Shown: one piece after another, positions 1-8,080 of the stretch
How positions within the stretch are numbered: position 1 is the first letter of the stretch
Layout: every line of letters starts with the position of its first letter
Assembly: GCA_963640395.1 (NCBI GenBank)
Contig: CAVHZH010000002.1
Coordinates: 1 to 52,767, forward strand
Length of the DNA stretch: 52,767 nucleotides
Source of the DNA: W0P33-017 sp963640395
Lineage (GTDB): Bacteria > Bacillota > Clostridia > Lachnospirales > Lachnospiraceae
Direction of reading: 5' to 3'
Notes under the pieces: model-generated
Databases searched by the model: none
Seen by the model: the letters and a program-made list of their open reading frames with translations, nothing else
Told to the model about the DNA's origin: nothing
Program-made: the position numbers and the translations under genes

Positions 1-54
1 GCTGCTTCGCAGCGCAAATCCGGCGCGGGAAACGCTTTAATCAGCGTTTCCCTA
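1..54 (+). repeat. Family A inverted-repeat element, cut by the window edge
   Basis: This is the right-hand part of the dispersed element seen complete at 12735, 15823 and 30121. It holds the small hairpin GCTGCTTCGCAGC, the arm GCAAATCCG and the terminal hairpin GGGAAACGCT/AGCGTTTCCC. The stop codon and last four codons of trxB lie inside the terminal hairpin. Confidence 0.8.
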
Positions 55-952
55 AGGAAGCGACTGCGACCGCCCCATCCGCAACCGCGGTCACGACCTG
101 ACGCAGCTGCTTTGTGCGGATGTCCCCGACCGCATAGATTCCGGGCACACTCGTCCTGCAATCCTCTCCGGCAATGACATAGCCCGCCTCATCGAGCGCG
201 ACCAGTCCCTGCACCAGCGCATTCTGCGGCTCCATGCCGACTGCGATAAACACGCCGGACACTGCAAGCTCCCGCGTCTCGCCGCTCTTTTTATCCGCTA
301 CGGTGATCTGCTCCACCATGCCCTCGCCGGTGATCTGCGTGATCTGGCTGCTGCCTAAAAACTCGATATTTGCCGTGTCAAAAACGCGCTGCTGCAGCAG
401 CCTTGCCCCTCGCAGCTCATCCCTGCGGTGGATCAGATATACCTTTTCACACAGCTTCGACAGATACAGTGCATCCTCAAGGGCGACATCCCCGCCACCA
501 ACGACTGCGACTGTCCGGTTCCTGAAAAATGCGCCGTCACAGGTCGCACAGTAGGAAACACCCGCACCGGCAAATTCGGTTTCACCCGGCACGCCGAGCG
601 GCTTGTGATTCGCTCCGGTCGCTAAAATGACTGCCCTTGTGCGCAGCACCTCGCCACCCTCCAGATGTACCTCCTTATAAGCTCCGCAATCTGTGAGCTG
701 CGTGACCTCTGCCTCTAAAAACGGCACGCCGAGCTGATCCGCATGATCCTTGAAACGCATCGCCAGATCATACCCGTTCTCGCCGTAGAGCCCCAGATAG
801 TTGTCTACCTGTTCGGTTGTCACGATCTGTCCGCCGCTAAAGCCCTTTTCAATCACAACCTGATCGAGCATCGCGCGCTGTGCGTAGACCGCCGCAGACA
901 AGCCCGCCGGACCGCTGCCGATAATGATCAGATCCTTCATACTGTTTTTCAT
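41..952 (-). CDS. trxB: Thioredoxin reductase
   Basis: FAD- and NADPH-dependent enzyme that keeps thioredoxin reduced in the cytoplasm. The N-terminal FAD loop GSGPAGLSAA, the redox motif CATCDG, the NADPH loop VVGGGDVA followed by HRR, and the C-terminal AVGDIRTK segment are all visible, and the length of about 300 residues is normal. I start at the ATG at 952 because GGAGG lies five bases upstream; an earlier ATG at 970 overlaps the stop of the JAMM gene (TGATG) and is the alternative. It is the last gene of the sulfur operon seen here and probably serves the thioredoxin at 2476 and sulfur reduction. Its last residues (LGKR) and stop lie in a repeat element. Confidence 0.95.
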   Translation of the reverse strand: MKNSMKDLIIIGSGPAGLSAAVYAQRAMLDQVVIEKGFSGGQIVTTEQVDNYLGLYGENGYDLAMRFKDHADQLGVPFLEAEVTQLTDCGAYKEVHLEGGEVLRTRAVILATGANHKPLGVPGETEFAGAGVSYCATCDGAFFRNRTVAVVGGGDVALEDALYLSKLCEKVYLIHRRDELRGARLLQQRVFDTANIEFLGSSQITQITGEGMVEQITVADKKSGETRELAVSGVFIAVGMEPQNALVQGLVALDEAGYVIAGEDCRTSVPGIYAVGDIRTKQLRQVVTAVADGAVAVASLGKR

Positions 953-969
953 TGCTCCCTCCATGTCCA

Positions 970-1383
970 TCAACCGATGATCAGTTCTTCCTTTGTCACA
1001 TTTTTTTCTTCATCGATCACAAATGCATTGAGTACCGGATGCTCCGCATCCATCAGCGAGAGGATCAGATAGTTTACCTTTGAATCATAGGCGAGCCGTT
1101 TGTCCTCCTCAGACGGTCTGGACGGTGATTCTGGATGCGAATGAAAGTTGCCGAGCAGCACATATCCGTTTGCACGCATATCCTTGACTGCTGCGAGCTG
1201 CTCCTTCGGATCCATCGAAAAATGCTCGTTGCTCTGGTCGAGGTTCGTGAGCAGATAAACCTTTTTGATCTCCTTTTTCTCCCCGTCCTTTGTGCCGCCG
1301 ATCAGACCGCAGGACTCATTCGGAAGTCCCTCTTTGCAATGTGTCAATATCTTTTCATAATCTTCCTTAGATAAATATAACAT
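970..1383 (-). CDS. JAMM (Mov34/MPN) metallopeptidase, HcyD-like
   Basis: Zinc metallopeptidase of 137 residues with the full JAMM signature: Glu23 in NESCGLIGG, then His81-x-His83-Pro, Ser91 and Asp94 in FHSHPESPSRPSEED. Bacterial members act on ThiS/MoaD-like sulfur carriers. In Wolinella HcyD removes the C-terminal residue from the carrier HcyS and later frees homocysteine from it (established knowledge). Here it sits two genes below a ThiS-like carrier with a blocked C-terminus and next to its activating enzyme, so the same role is inferred. AGGAAAGT precedes the ATG. The gene overlaps or nearly abuts trxB. Confidence 0.85.
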   Translation of the reverse strand: MLYLSKEDYEKILTHCKEGLPNESCGLIGGTKDGEKKEIKKVYLLTNLDQSNEHFSMDPKEQLAAVKDMRANGYVLLGNFHSHPESPSRPSEEDKRLAYDSKVNYLILSLMDAEHPVLNAFVIDEEKNVTKEELIIG

Positions 1384-1428
1384 ACTTTCCTGCTTTCCGT
1401 CACATTTGACCTGTTGATTCCGACATTT

Positions 1429-2235
1429 CTATTTTCCGTCACATTCCGCCTGTTCATAATCGATCAGCTCCGTGATCGTCGGATGTGAACCGCAGACAGC
1501 GCAGCCGTCCGTATGCTTCGGCAGCTTGATCGTGTGGAATTCCATTTTCAGTGCATCATAGGTCAGCAGCTTGCCTGTGAGCAGCTCCCCGACTCCGATC
1601 AGGTATTTGATCGCCTCCATCGCCTGGAGACTTCCGATCACACCGCCCATTGCACCGATGACACCAGCCTGCTTGCAGGTCGGTACGGCATCCTTCGGCG
1701 GTGGGTTTTTAAATACACAGCGGTAGCACGGACCTTCACCGGGCACATAGGTCATGAGCTGACCCTTGAAGCGGATGATACCCGCATGGGAAAACGGCTT
1801 TTTCGCCATGACACACGCATCGTTGATCAAGAACTTTGCCGGAAAATTGTCCGTTCCATCAATGATAAAATCATAATCTGCGATCAGATCCATGATATTT
1901 TCAGATGTCACGAATTCGCGGTAAGTATTGACTGTGACATCCGGATTCATCGCATTCATCGTCTCTTTGGCTGATTTTACCTTTGCCTTGCCGACATCTG
2001 CGGTTCCGTGGATAATCTGTCTTTGCAGGTTGGACAGATCTACCTCATCGGCATCGACAATACCGATCGTTCCCACACCTGCCGCTGCTAAATACATCGC
2101 AGCCGGAGCGCCGAGTCCGCCCGCGCCGATGATCAGTACCTTTCCGTTTAAGAGCTTTTTCTGTCCCTTGACGCCGACCTCCTGCAAGATAATATGGCGG
2201 GAGTAGCGTTCCATCTGTTCATTTGTAAATGCCAT
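1429..2235 (-). CDS. ThiF/MoeB-type sulfur-carrier adenylyltransferase, HcyF-like
   Basis: E1-like enzyme of 268 residues that would adenylate the C-terminal glycine of the carrier encoded just upstream. Visible are the ATP loop GAGGLG (residues 37-42), DLSNLQRQ near 67-73, DGTDN near 126-130, two zinc-binding CxxC pairs (Cys170/173 and Cys245/248), and the conserved Cys187 in PTCKQAG. There is no rhodanese domain, in line with sulfide rather than a persulfide as donor. Its ATG overlaps the carrier's stop as TAATG, and its ribosome binding site is formed by the carrier's glycine codons. MoeB or ThiF proper is less likely given the neighbours. Confidence 0.9.
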   Translation of the reverse strand: MAFTNEQMERYSRHIILQEVGVKGQKKLLNGKVLIIGAGGLGAPAAMYLAAAGVGTIGIVDADEVDLSNLQRQIIHGTADVGKAKVKSAKETMNAMNPDVTVNTYREFVTSENIMDLIADYDFIIDGTDNFPAKFLINDACVMAKKPFSHAGIIRFKGQLMTYVPGEGPCYRCVFKNPPPKDAVPTCKQAGVIGAMGGVIGSLQAMEAIKYLIGVGELLTGKLLTYDALKMEFHTIKLPKHTDGCAVCGSHPTITELIDYEQAECDGK

Positions 2236-2444
2236 TAAAACGCACCTCCTCCCATGAAATAGAGAAACTCGATACTGTCATTTTCCTTGATCTGTGTCGT
2301 CGCGAAATCATCGCTCTCCACGAAATCATCATTGACGGTCACTGTCACATAATCTGGATTTTCTACCTTTTCATCCGCGATCAGCTGTTCGATTGTCGTT
2401 CCCTCTTTGATCTCCTTTTTTTCACCTGCGACTGTTACTAACAT
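2235..2444 (-). CDS. ThiS/MoaD-like sulfur-carrier protein, HcyS-like
   Basis: Small ubiquitin-fold carrier of 69 residues. It begins MLVTVAGEKKEIKEGTT, as ThiS-type proteins do, and ends EFLYFMGGGAF. Mature carriers end in Gly-Gly, so the two residues Ala-Phe after the glycines must be removed before activation; a JAMM peptidase two genes downstream could do this. The thiocarboxylate form would then give sulfur to O-acetylhomoserine through MetY (known for Wolinella HcyS; inferred here). AGGAGG precedes the ATG by a normal distance. ThiS for thiamine is the alternative, but no thiamine gene is nearby. Confidence 0.85.
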   Translation of the reverse strand: MLVTVAGEKKEIKEGTTIEQLIADEKVENPDYVTVTVNDDFVESDDFATTQIKENDSIEFLYFMGGGAF

Positions 2445-2475
2445 ATTCGTTTCCTCCTGCCTTGTCTTTCCTTAT

Positions 2476-2793
2476 TTATAATATTCCCTTTACGAGCTTT
2501 TCCAGCTCCGGACGCTTGATGAGTCCGCGCACACGCCGTACCTCTGCACCATCCTTGAAAATCAGGATGGTCGGCGATGCCGCTACCTCATATTTCTGTG
2601 CCAGCTCCGCGTCAAAATTCACATTCACCTTGACGACCTTAAGCTGATCCTCGTAGTCATCCTCGATCCCTCCCAAGATCGGTGATAACTGCTTGCACGG
2701 AATACAGCTATCTGAATAAAATTCTACCAATACCGGCAGCTTTGCATCCAGAACCTCTGTCTGAAAATCCGCTCCACTCACTCTCTTTGCCAT
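2476..2793 (-). CDS. Thioredoxin-family protein
   Basis: Thioredoxin fold of 105 residues, cytoplasmic, no signal peptide. The active site reads SCIPCK (Cys30 and Cys33) instead of the usual WCGPC, and the cis-proline loop is SPT. The changed dipeptide between the cysteines would alter redox potential, so this may be a dedicated partner of the sulfur operon rather than the general thioredoxin. Likely tasks are reducing a disulfide in the sulfur-transfer proteins, with trxB at the end of the operon as its reductase (inference). It has a clear AGGAGGCGGAGCA ribosome site. Confidence 0.9.
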   Translation of the reverse strand: MAKRVSGADFQTEVLDAKLPVLVEFYSDSCIPCKQLSPILGGIEDDYEDQLKVVKVNVNFDAELAQKYEVAASPTILIFKDGAEVRRVRGLIKRPELEKLVKGIL

Positions 2794-2835
2794 TGCTCCG
2801 CCTCCTGCTATCTATGATCTGTTATTTTCGATCTG

Positions 2836-3087
2836 TTATTCCTCGATCTTTTTTACGATCAGATCATAGGTTCCGTTCTCGTTGTCGATCAGCTTTAAAA
2901 TCTGCTGACCTTCTTCTTTGAAGCTGCGCGGTACGTTCTGTACCGGCTCGCCGTCGTTCATCGTGACTGCAAGCACCTGTCCGATCTCCAGCTCCTCCAT
3001 CGCTACCTTTGCCTTGACAAATGTCATCGGGCAGACCACATCGGTAATATCTACTCTCTCATCAATGTTAAAATCTAACTCAGCCAT
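2836..3087 (-). CDS. TusA/SirA-like sulfurtransferase
   Basis: Protein of 83 residues with the TusA signature CPMTFVKAK; Cys19 is the expected sulfur-carrying residue. Family members relay persulfide sulfur between enzymes. Its start overlaps the last codons of the sulfite reductase gene, so the two are probably translated together, and a role in moving sulfur from the reductase to the carrier system is inferred. The name tusA in the tRNA thiouridine sense is not supported by this context. Confidence 0.9.
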   Translation of the reverse strand: MAELDFNIDERVDITDVVCPMTFVKAKVAMEELEIGQVLAVTMNDGEPVQNVPRSFKEEGQQILKLIDNENGTYDLIVKKIEE

Positions 3088-3940
3088 TGTATGCCTCCTG
3101 TATTACTTTTTTAAATTTATCGATTCCTACCCGCTCGATCGTATAACGGAAACGCTCGCTCGGTTTTGCATTGTCATCAAAAAACTGGATCGCTGCATCG
3201 GTCACGCGGAATAGGGTTTCCTCCGAGGTGATGACCGGAAGCAGCTCCTCGCCCTTATAGATACGGTTTCCAAACAGTCCGCCGAACGATACGAGATATC
3301 CGGTCTGTGTCTCCCACGCATCTGTCGGACATGCCTTTGCACACCTGCCACAGTAGTTGCATTTGTCCTCGTTCAGCTCTATTTTTCCGTCTGCGATCGT
3401 GATCGCATCCGTCCGGCATGCCTTTGCGCACACGCCGCACATGATACATGCGGAGGCATTCCAAGTAACCTTAGCCGCGCCCTTGATGCCGACATCGTTT
3501 TCCTCTGCCTTTAAGCAGTTGTTCTGGCATCCGGTGACACCGAACTTGAACTTGTGCGGCAGCTCCCTCGCAAAATAGCGCTCATCGAGCTTTTTTGCGA
3601 TGTCGTAGCTGTCGATATTTCCACTCGGACAGATCTGGTTTCCCTGGCAGGCTGTGATCGTGCGCACGCGCGGTCCGCAGACACCCGGCTTGCAATCGCC
3701 CTTTGCCAGCTCCTCCTTTACCTCATCGACCTGTTCGAGTTTGATAAACGGGATCTCCACGCTCTGTCTGGATGTCAGATGCACATGTCCGTCACCGTAG
3801 TTTTCCGCTACATCTGCGATCTTGCGGAGATTTTCCACGGTCAGGTTGCCGCCCACGACTGCCAGCCGCAGTGAAAAATGATTTTTTTGTTTCTGACGCA
3901 TAAAGCCGCCCTTTTTCAGAGCTGCATAATCTACTGCCAT
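3080..3940 (-). CDS. Siroheme sulfite reductase fused to a 2[4Fe-4S] ferredoxin domain
   Basis: Small sulfite or nitrite reductase of 286 residues. The siroheme/4Fe-4S ligands form the pattern Cys98-x5-Cys104 (ACQGNQICPSG) and Cys138-x3-Cys142 (GCQNNC). Between about 160 and 205 lies a ferredoxin insert with Cys165/168/171/175 and Cys194/197/200/204 (CIMCGVCAKAC, CNYCGRCAKAC). Such one-subunit enzymes are about half the length of CysI. Lying between metY and tusA in a sulfate-reducing operon, it most likely reduces sulfite to sulfide for assimilation. The electron donor is not encoded nearby; the ferredoxin part suggests reduced ferredoxin. Confidence 0.9.
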   Translation of the reverse strand: MAVDYAALKKGGFMRQKQKNHFSLRLAVVGGNLTVENLRKIADVAENYGDGHVHLTSRQSVEIPFIKLEQVDEVKEELAKGDCKPGVCGPRVRTITACQGNQICPSGNIDSYDIAKKLDERYFARELPHKFKFGVTGCQNNCLKAEENDVGIKGAAKVTWNASACIMCGVCAKACRTDAITIADGKIELNEDKCNYCGRCAKACPTDAWETQTGYLVSFGGLFGNRIYKGEELLPVITSEETLFRVTDAAIQFFDDNAKPSERFRYTIERVGIDKFKKVIQEAYNG

Positions 3941-3954
3941 AACTGTTCCTCCTT

Positions 3955-5190
3955 CTATTCTGCGTCCATGGACTGCAGCGCCTGTGTAAAGTCCGAGGTC
4001 AGATCCTCGATATCCTCGATGCCGACGCTGATGCGGATCAGATCATCATAAACGCCCGCATCCGCCTTTTCTTCCTCCGTGCTGTGTGCATTCAGCGTCG
4101 ATTCCGGGTGAATGATGAGCGTCTTGGTATCTCCGATATTGGAAACGATCTTCGGTATCGTGAGTGCATTCATCAGTGCAAATGCCCGCTCCTTGCTGCC
4201 GACGCGGATGGTTAAGATTCCGCCGTAGCCTCTTTCCAGCTGCTTCTCAGCGATCCCATGCCAGCGGCTGTGCGCCAGTCCCGGATAGTTGACCGTGATG
4301 CCCGGCTGCTGCTCTAAAAACTGTGCGAGCGCCAGCGCATTTGCACAGATCCGCTCCATCCGGATGCCTAAGGTCTCCATGCCGATGAGATTGTAAAATG
4401 CGGTCTGCGGTGCCATACATGCTCCGGTATTGCGGAACAGACCGTTCCTAAGCTTTGCCGTATATGCGAATTTTCCGAATCTTGCATATTCCGCCATGCC
4501 GGGGTAACGCTCCTTATCCCATTTGAACCTGCCGCTGTCCGTGAGCACACCGCTGATCGAATTGCTGCTGCCGTTGATATATTTCGAGGTGGAATTGACC
4601 ACGATATCGGCTCCCAGGGCGAGCGGCTGCACGAGATAGGCGGTCGCCACCGTATTATCCATGACGAGCGGCAGTCCGTGTCTGTGTGCGAGCTCTGCGA
4701 GTGCCGCAATGTCAACGACATCCAGCTTTGGATTGCCAATCGTCTCCGCAAAGATCACCCGCGTCCGGTCTGTGATCGCCGCCTCAACCGCCTGCGCATC
4801 GCCCACATCCACAAATACGGTTTTGATGCCGAACGCCTCAAAATCGTGAAAAACATCGATCGATCCGCCGTAGAGACTCGTGCTTGCGACGATCTCCTGT
4901 CCGGCATTCACGATATTGAGCAATGCATTCATGATCGCCGCCATGCCGGAGGAGCAGGCGATCGATGCGATGCCGCCCTCCAGCGCGCTCATGCGCTCCT
5001 CAAACGCTGCGATCGTCGGATTGTTGATCCGTGTATACGAGTAGCCGTTTGCCTTATTATGGAACAGCTTTTCATGCTGCTCGGCTGAGGACTGGTAAAA
5101 GGCACTGGACTGACAGACCGGTGTCAATGTCGCACCGGTATGTTCATCACCCATTTTTTTGCTGTGCAAAAGTGCTGTGTTGAATCTCAT
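3955..5190 (-). CDS. metY: O-acetylhomoserine sulfhydrylase (aminocarboxypropyltransferase)
   Basis: PLP enzyme of the Cys/Met metabolism family, 411 residues, cytoplasmic. The PLP lysine is Lys203 in NSTSKYINGSSN, and DNTVAT and YSYTRINNPT are also family marks. The long C-terminal half with RIGMER-like and INYPGL-like segments fits MetY rather than cystathionine synthase. It makes homocysteine from O-acetylhomoserine and sulfide; in the Wolinella pathway the sulfur comes from the carrier thiocarboxylate. The presence of carrier, activator and JAMM peptidase in the same operon favours that route here (inference). GGAGGGCGCAG precedes the ATG. Confidence 0.93.
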   Translation of the reverse strand: MRFNTALLHSKKMGDEHTGATLTPVCQSSAFYQSSAEQHEKLFHNKANGYSYTRINNPTIAAFEERMSALEGGIASIACSSGMAAIMNALLNIVNAGQEIVASTSLYGGSIDVFHDFEAFGIKTVFVDVGDAQAVEAAITDRTRVIFAETIGNPKLDVVDIAALAELAHRHGLPLVMDNTVATAYLVQPLALGADIVVNSTSKYINGSSNSISGVLTDSGRFKWDKERYPGMAEYARFGKFAYTAKLRNGLFRNTGACMAPQTAFYNLIGMETLGIRMERICANALALAQFLEQQPGITVNYPGLAHSRWHGIAEKQLERGYGGILTIRVGSKERAFALMNALTIPKIVSNIGDTKTLIIHPESTLNAHSTEEEKADAGVYDDLIRISVGIEDIEDLTSDFTQALQSMDAE

Positions 5191-5206
5191 CTGCGCCCTC
5201 CGTTTG

Positions 5207-6847
5207 TTAAATATAATCTCCGCTGTGCGCCAGCAGCTCCTGATATGCAGAGCGTCTGCGGATCAGCGCTGCAACCTCATCGACCTCTGTGCCGTTTTCC
5301 TTCCAGCCGCTGATGTAGAACTCGTTCTTGTCCGTGATCGTCCCTGCCTGTTTTTTATCTACATATAAAAGTACCACAATGCCCGCACGGTGCAGATGCC
5401 TGAGCACGTTTGAAATGTCCTCGCCCGCCTGCGGTGCGTACAGATAGGTGTGTCTGCCATCCAGATTCAGTGCTTTTTCCACATCCTCCACAAATGCGCG
5501 GTTCACACCCGCATCCCCATCGATAAATTCGACGGTAACTGCTGTCTGACCCTTGATCGCCGCACGTACCTTGCGGTTCACGCGTCCCTCGTACAAGCCG
5601 CTTTCCCCGGTATGTACCTGCTCCACGACTCCGCACGCGGAGGTCATGTTTGTGACACGGTCGATCAGGATAAACTCGCCGAGTGTCTTGTGCTTTTTGA
5701 ACTCATCGACAACGATCTTGTCCGCAAGGGAAATCCGGCAGACGGCGATCTCGTTTTTGCTCAGTGTATCGACCTTTTTCTGCGCCCCGGTGTTCACATC
5801 GACCGCATAGGAGATCTCTGAGACAAATCCGGGGATTGTCTTTGTTCCGAGCTTGAAAAAGAAGTTTTTGCCGCTTGTCAGCTCGTCGTCATCCATCCAC
5901 AGCAGTGTCGCTGTGATCGAAGCTGCGACCTGTACACCGGAATCGATCGTCAGCACACAGCCTCTCGATACGTCCACCTCACGGTCGAGCTGGATCGTCA
6001 CCGGCTGTCCCTTGACTGCCTCATCACTGCTCTTATCGCCGATATGGATGCTCTTGACCTTTGCGGATTCGTTGCTCGGCAGTGTCGTGACCGTATCGCC
6101 CACATGGATTGTTCCATCCTCGATCTGTCCCTGAAAACCGCGGAACGTGTGATCCGGACGGCAGACACGCTGTACCGGCATGTAAAATCCGACCTCGTGA
6201 TCGTCCTCCGTGATGTCCAGATCCTCCAGATACGGCAAAAGTGCCTCATCCTGATACCATGTGATGCGGTCAGAGTGCGTCGTCACATTGTCGCCCTCTG
6301 TCGCAGATACCGGAATCGTCTTGACATTCGGCAGCTGTAATTCGTCTGCCAGCTCTTTAATCTGTTCCTCGATCTCGCGAAAGCGCTTCTCATCATAGCC
6401 GACGAGATCCATTTTATTGACTGCAAATACAAAATAGCGGATACCCATCAGTGCACAGATGCGTGCGTGCCGTCTTGTCTGCACAAGCACGCCCTGCTTG
6501 GCATCGATCAGAATGACTGCCAGATCCGCAAACGATGCACCGACTGCCATGTTTCTCGTATATTCCTCATGTCCGGGCGTATCTGCCACGATAAAGCTGC
6601 GCTTGTCTGTTGTAAAATAGCGGTAAGCGACATCGATCGTGATACCCTGCTCGCGCTCTGCCATCAGTCCGTCGAGCAGCAGGGAATAGTCGATCGCCCC
6701 GCCGCGGCTGCCGACCTTGCTGTCGAGCTCCAAAGCCTTTTCCTGATCGGTGTAGAGCAGCTTGGAATCGTACAAAATGTGTCCGATCAAGGTTGATTTT
6801 CCATCATCCACGCTGCCGCATGTGATAAATTTTAAAAGACCACTCAT
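5207..6847 (-). CDS. cysN: Sulfate adenylyltransferase GTPase subunit with a degenerate APS-kinase tail
   Basis: Regulatory GTPase subunit of ATP sulfurylase, 546 residues. Visible G-domain motifs are GSVDDGKSTL, DTPGHEEYT and NKMD. The first 420 or so residues are normal CysN. From about residue 425 the sequence matches the layout of APS kinase (AAIKGQTAVTVEFI, then GRHTYLYAP and AGIVVLLYV), but the P-loop position reads DGDAGVNRA instead of GLSGSGKST, so this tail cannot bind ATP in the usual way. That fits an operon that reduces APS directly and needs no PAPS. The gene follows cysD with two bases between stop and start. Confidence 0.93.
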   Translation of the reverse strand: MSGLLKFITCGSVDDGKSTLIGHILYDSKLLYTDQEKALELDSKVGSRGGAIDYSLLLDGLMAEREQGITIDVAYRYFTTDKRSFIVADTPGHEEYTRNMAVGASFADLAVILIDAKQGVLVQTRRHARICALMGIRYFVFAVNKMDLVGYDEKRFREIEEQIKELADELQLPNVKTIPVSATEGDNVTTHSDRITWYQDEALLPYLEDLDITEDDHEVGFYMPVQRVCRPDHTFRGFQGQIEDGTIHVGDTVTTLPSNESAKVKSIHIGDKSSDEAVKGQPVTIQLDREVDVSRGCVLTIDSGVQVAASITATLLWMDDDELTSGKNFFFKLGTKTIPGFVSEISYAVDVNTGAQKKVDTLSKNEIAVCRISLADKIVVDEFKKHKTLGEFILIDRVTNMTSACGVVEQVHTGESGLYEGRVNRKVRAAIKGQTAVTVEFIDGDAGVNRAFVEDVEKALNLDGRHTYLYAPQAGEDISNVLRHLHRAGIVVLLYVDKKQAGTITDKNEFYISGWKENGTEVDEVAALIRRRSAYQELLAHSGDYI

Positions 6848-6848
6848 T

Positions 6849-7748
6849 TTAGAAATACCCCTCTCTCTTTCTTCGTTCCATGCTGCCTGCTGCCTCGTTG
6901 TCGATGACCCGCGTAGTCCGCTCGGAGGATACCGCGCTCAGCGTCTCGTCGATGATCTCATCGAGTGTCGTCGCTGTGGATTCGCATCCACCGGTCAGCG
7001 GATAACAGCCAAGTGTACGGAACCGCACGCTCTTTTGCTGGATCTTTTCGCCGGGCCGCAGCTTCATGCGGTCGTCATCCACCATAATGATGTTGCCGTC
7101 GCGGTATACGACCGGCCGTTCCTTTGCAAAATATAAGGATGGGATCTCGATGTTTTCCTGCCGGATGTACTGCCAGATATCTGTCTCTGTCCAGTTCGAT
7201 AACGGGAACACACGGACCTCCTCTTTTTTCTGGATCTTGGAGTTGTAGAGCTTCCACATCTCCGGGCGCTGGTTTTTCGGATCCCACGCATGCTGCTCAT
7301 TGCGGAAAGAAAAGATGCGCTCCTTTGCCCTTGATTTTTCCTCGTCACGCCGTCCGCCGCCGAACGCAGCCGTAAATCCATATTTGTCAAGTGCCTGCTT
7401 GAGTGCCTGCGTTTTCATGATGTCCGTGTAGGCGCTGCCGTGGTCAAACGGATTGATTCCCGCCTTCACACCTTCCTCGTTGATGTATTCGAGCATCTCG
7501 ATACCCAGCTCCTTTGCCCTGCGGTCGCGGAACTCGATCATTTCCTTGAATTTCCACGTGGTATTTACATGTAAAAACGGAAACGGCGGCTTCTCCGGAT
7601 AAAATGCTTTCATTGCCAGATGTAACATCACGGAACTGTCTTTGCCGATGGAGTAGAGCATGACAGGCTTTTCACACTCTGCCGCCACTTCACGGATAAT
7701 ATAGATTGCCTCTGCCTCCAGTTCATCAAGATGTGATAATCCACTCAT
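6849..7748 (-). CDS. cysD: Sulfate adenylyltransferase subunit 2
   Basis: Catalytic subunit of ATP sulfurylase, 299 residues, which makes APS from ATP and sulfate. The PP-loop SIGKDSSVMLHLAMKAF lies near residue 32, and the C-terminal RTLGCYPLTGGCES and MERRKREGYF segments are typical CysD. The start has AAGGAAGGT upstream. It lies between aprB and cysN and works as a heterodimer with CysN. Length and motifs are ordinary, so the call is firm. Confidence 0.96.
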   Translation of the reverse strand: MSGLSHLDELEAEAIYIIREVAAECEKPVMLYSIGKDSSVMLHLAMKAFYPEKPPFPFLHVNTTWKFKEMIEFRDRRAKELGIEMLEYINEEGVKAGINPFDHGSAYTDIMKTQALKQALDKYGFTAAFGGGRRDEEKSRAKERIFSFRNEQHAWDPKNQRPEMWKLYNSKIQKKEEVRVFPLSNWTETDIWQYIRQENIEIPSLYFAKERPVVYRDGNIIMVDDDRMKLRPGEKIQQKSVRFRTLGCYPLTGGCESTATTLDEIIDETLSAVSSERTTRVIDNEAAGSMERRKREGYF

Positions 7749-7765
7749 CGCTATTACCTTCCTTT

Positions 7766-8080
7766 TTAGTATTTATTTGATTCCTTTTTATTGATGACGA
7801 GCTGCTCCATGCTGCCGTCCCGTCTGGTCAGGTTCCAGTAGAGCTCATCGCCCTTGGACTGTACCTGCATCCGGCTGCCCATGCCTCCGATATCTGCGCC
7901 CAGATACAGGGCGATCGCCCCGAAATGGCATTCCTTGATACAGGAGGAACAGCCCCAGCAGTCCTTTGGATATTTGATATAGGCTGTGCCATCCTTACGC
8001 TGCTTAATCAGGCTGCCCGGACAGACTCTTTCACATGCGCCGCATGCCTTACATAGTGTCTGATCAATCGCGATGCTCAT
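7766..8080 (-). CDS. aprB: APS reductase beta-type ferredoxin subunit
   Basis: Iron-sulfur protein of 104 residues with two 4Fe-4S clusters: CKACGACERVCPG near residues 10-22 and CWGCSSCIKECHFGA near 42-56. The tail RMQVQSKGDELYWNLTRRDG matches AprB rather than a plain ferredoxin. It is shorter than the AprB of sulfate-respiring bacteria, which carries a long C-terminal arm that wraps around AprA (known). It overlaps the end of aprA by 17 bases, so the two are translated as a pair and should form the APS reductase that passes electrons to the FAD of AprA. Confidence 0.88.
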   Translation of the reverse strand: MSIAIDQTLCKACGACERVCPGSLIKQRKDGTAYIKYPKDCWGCSSCIKECHFGAIALYLGADIGGMGSRMQVQSKGDELYWNLTRRDGSMEQLVINKKESNKY

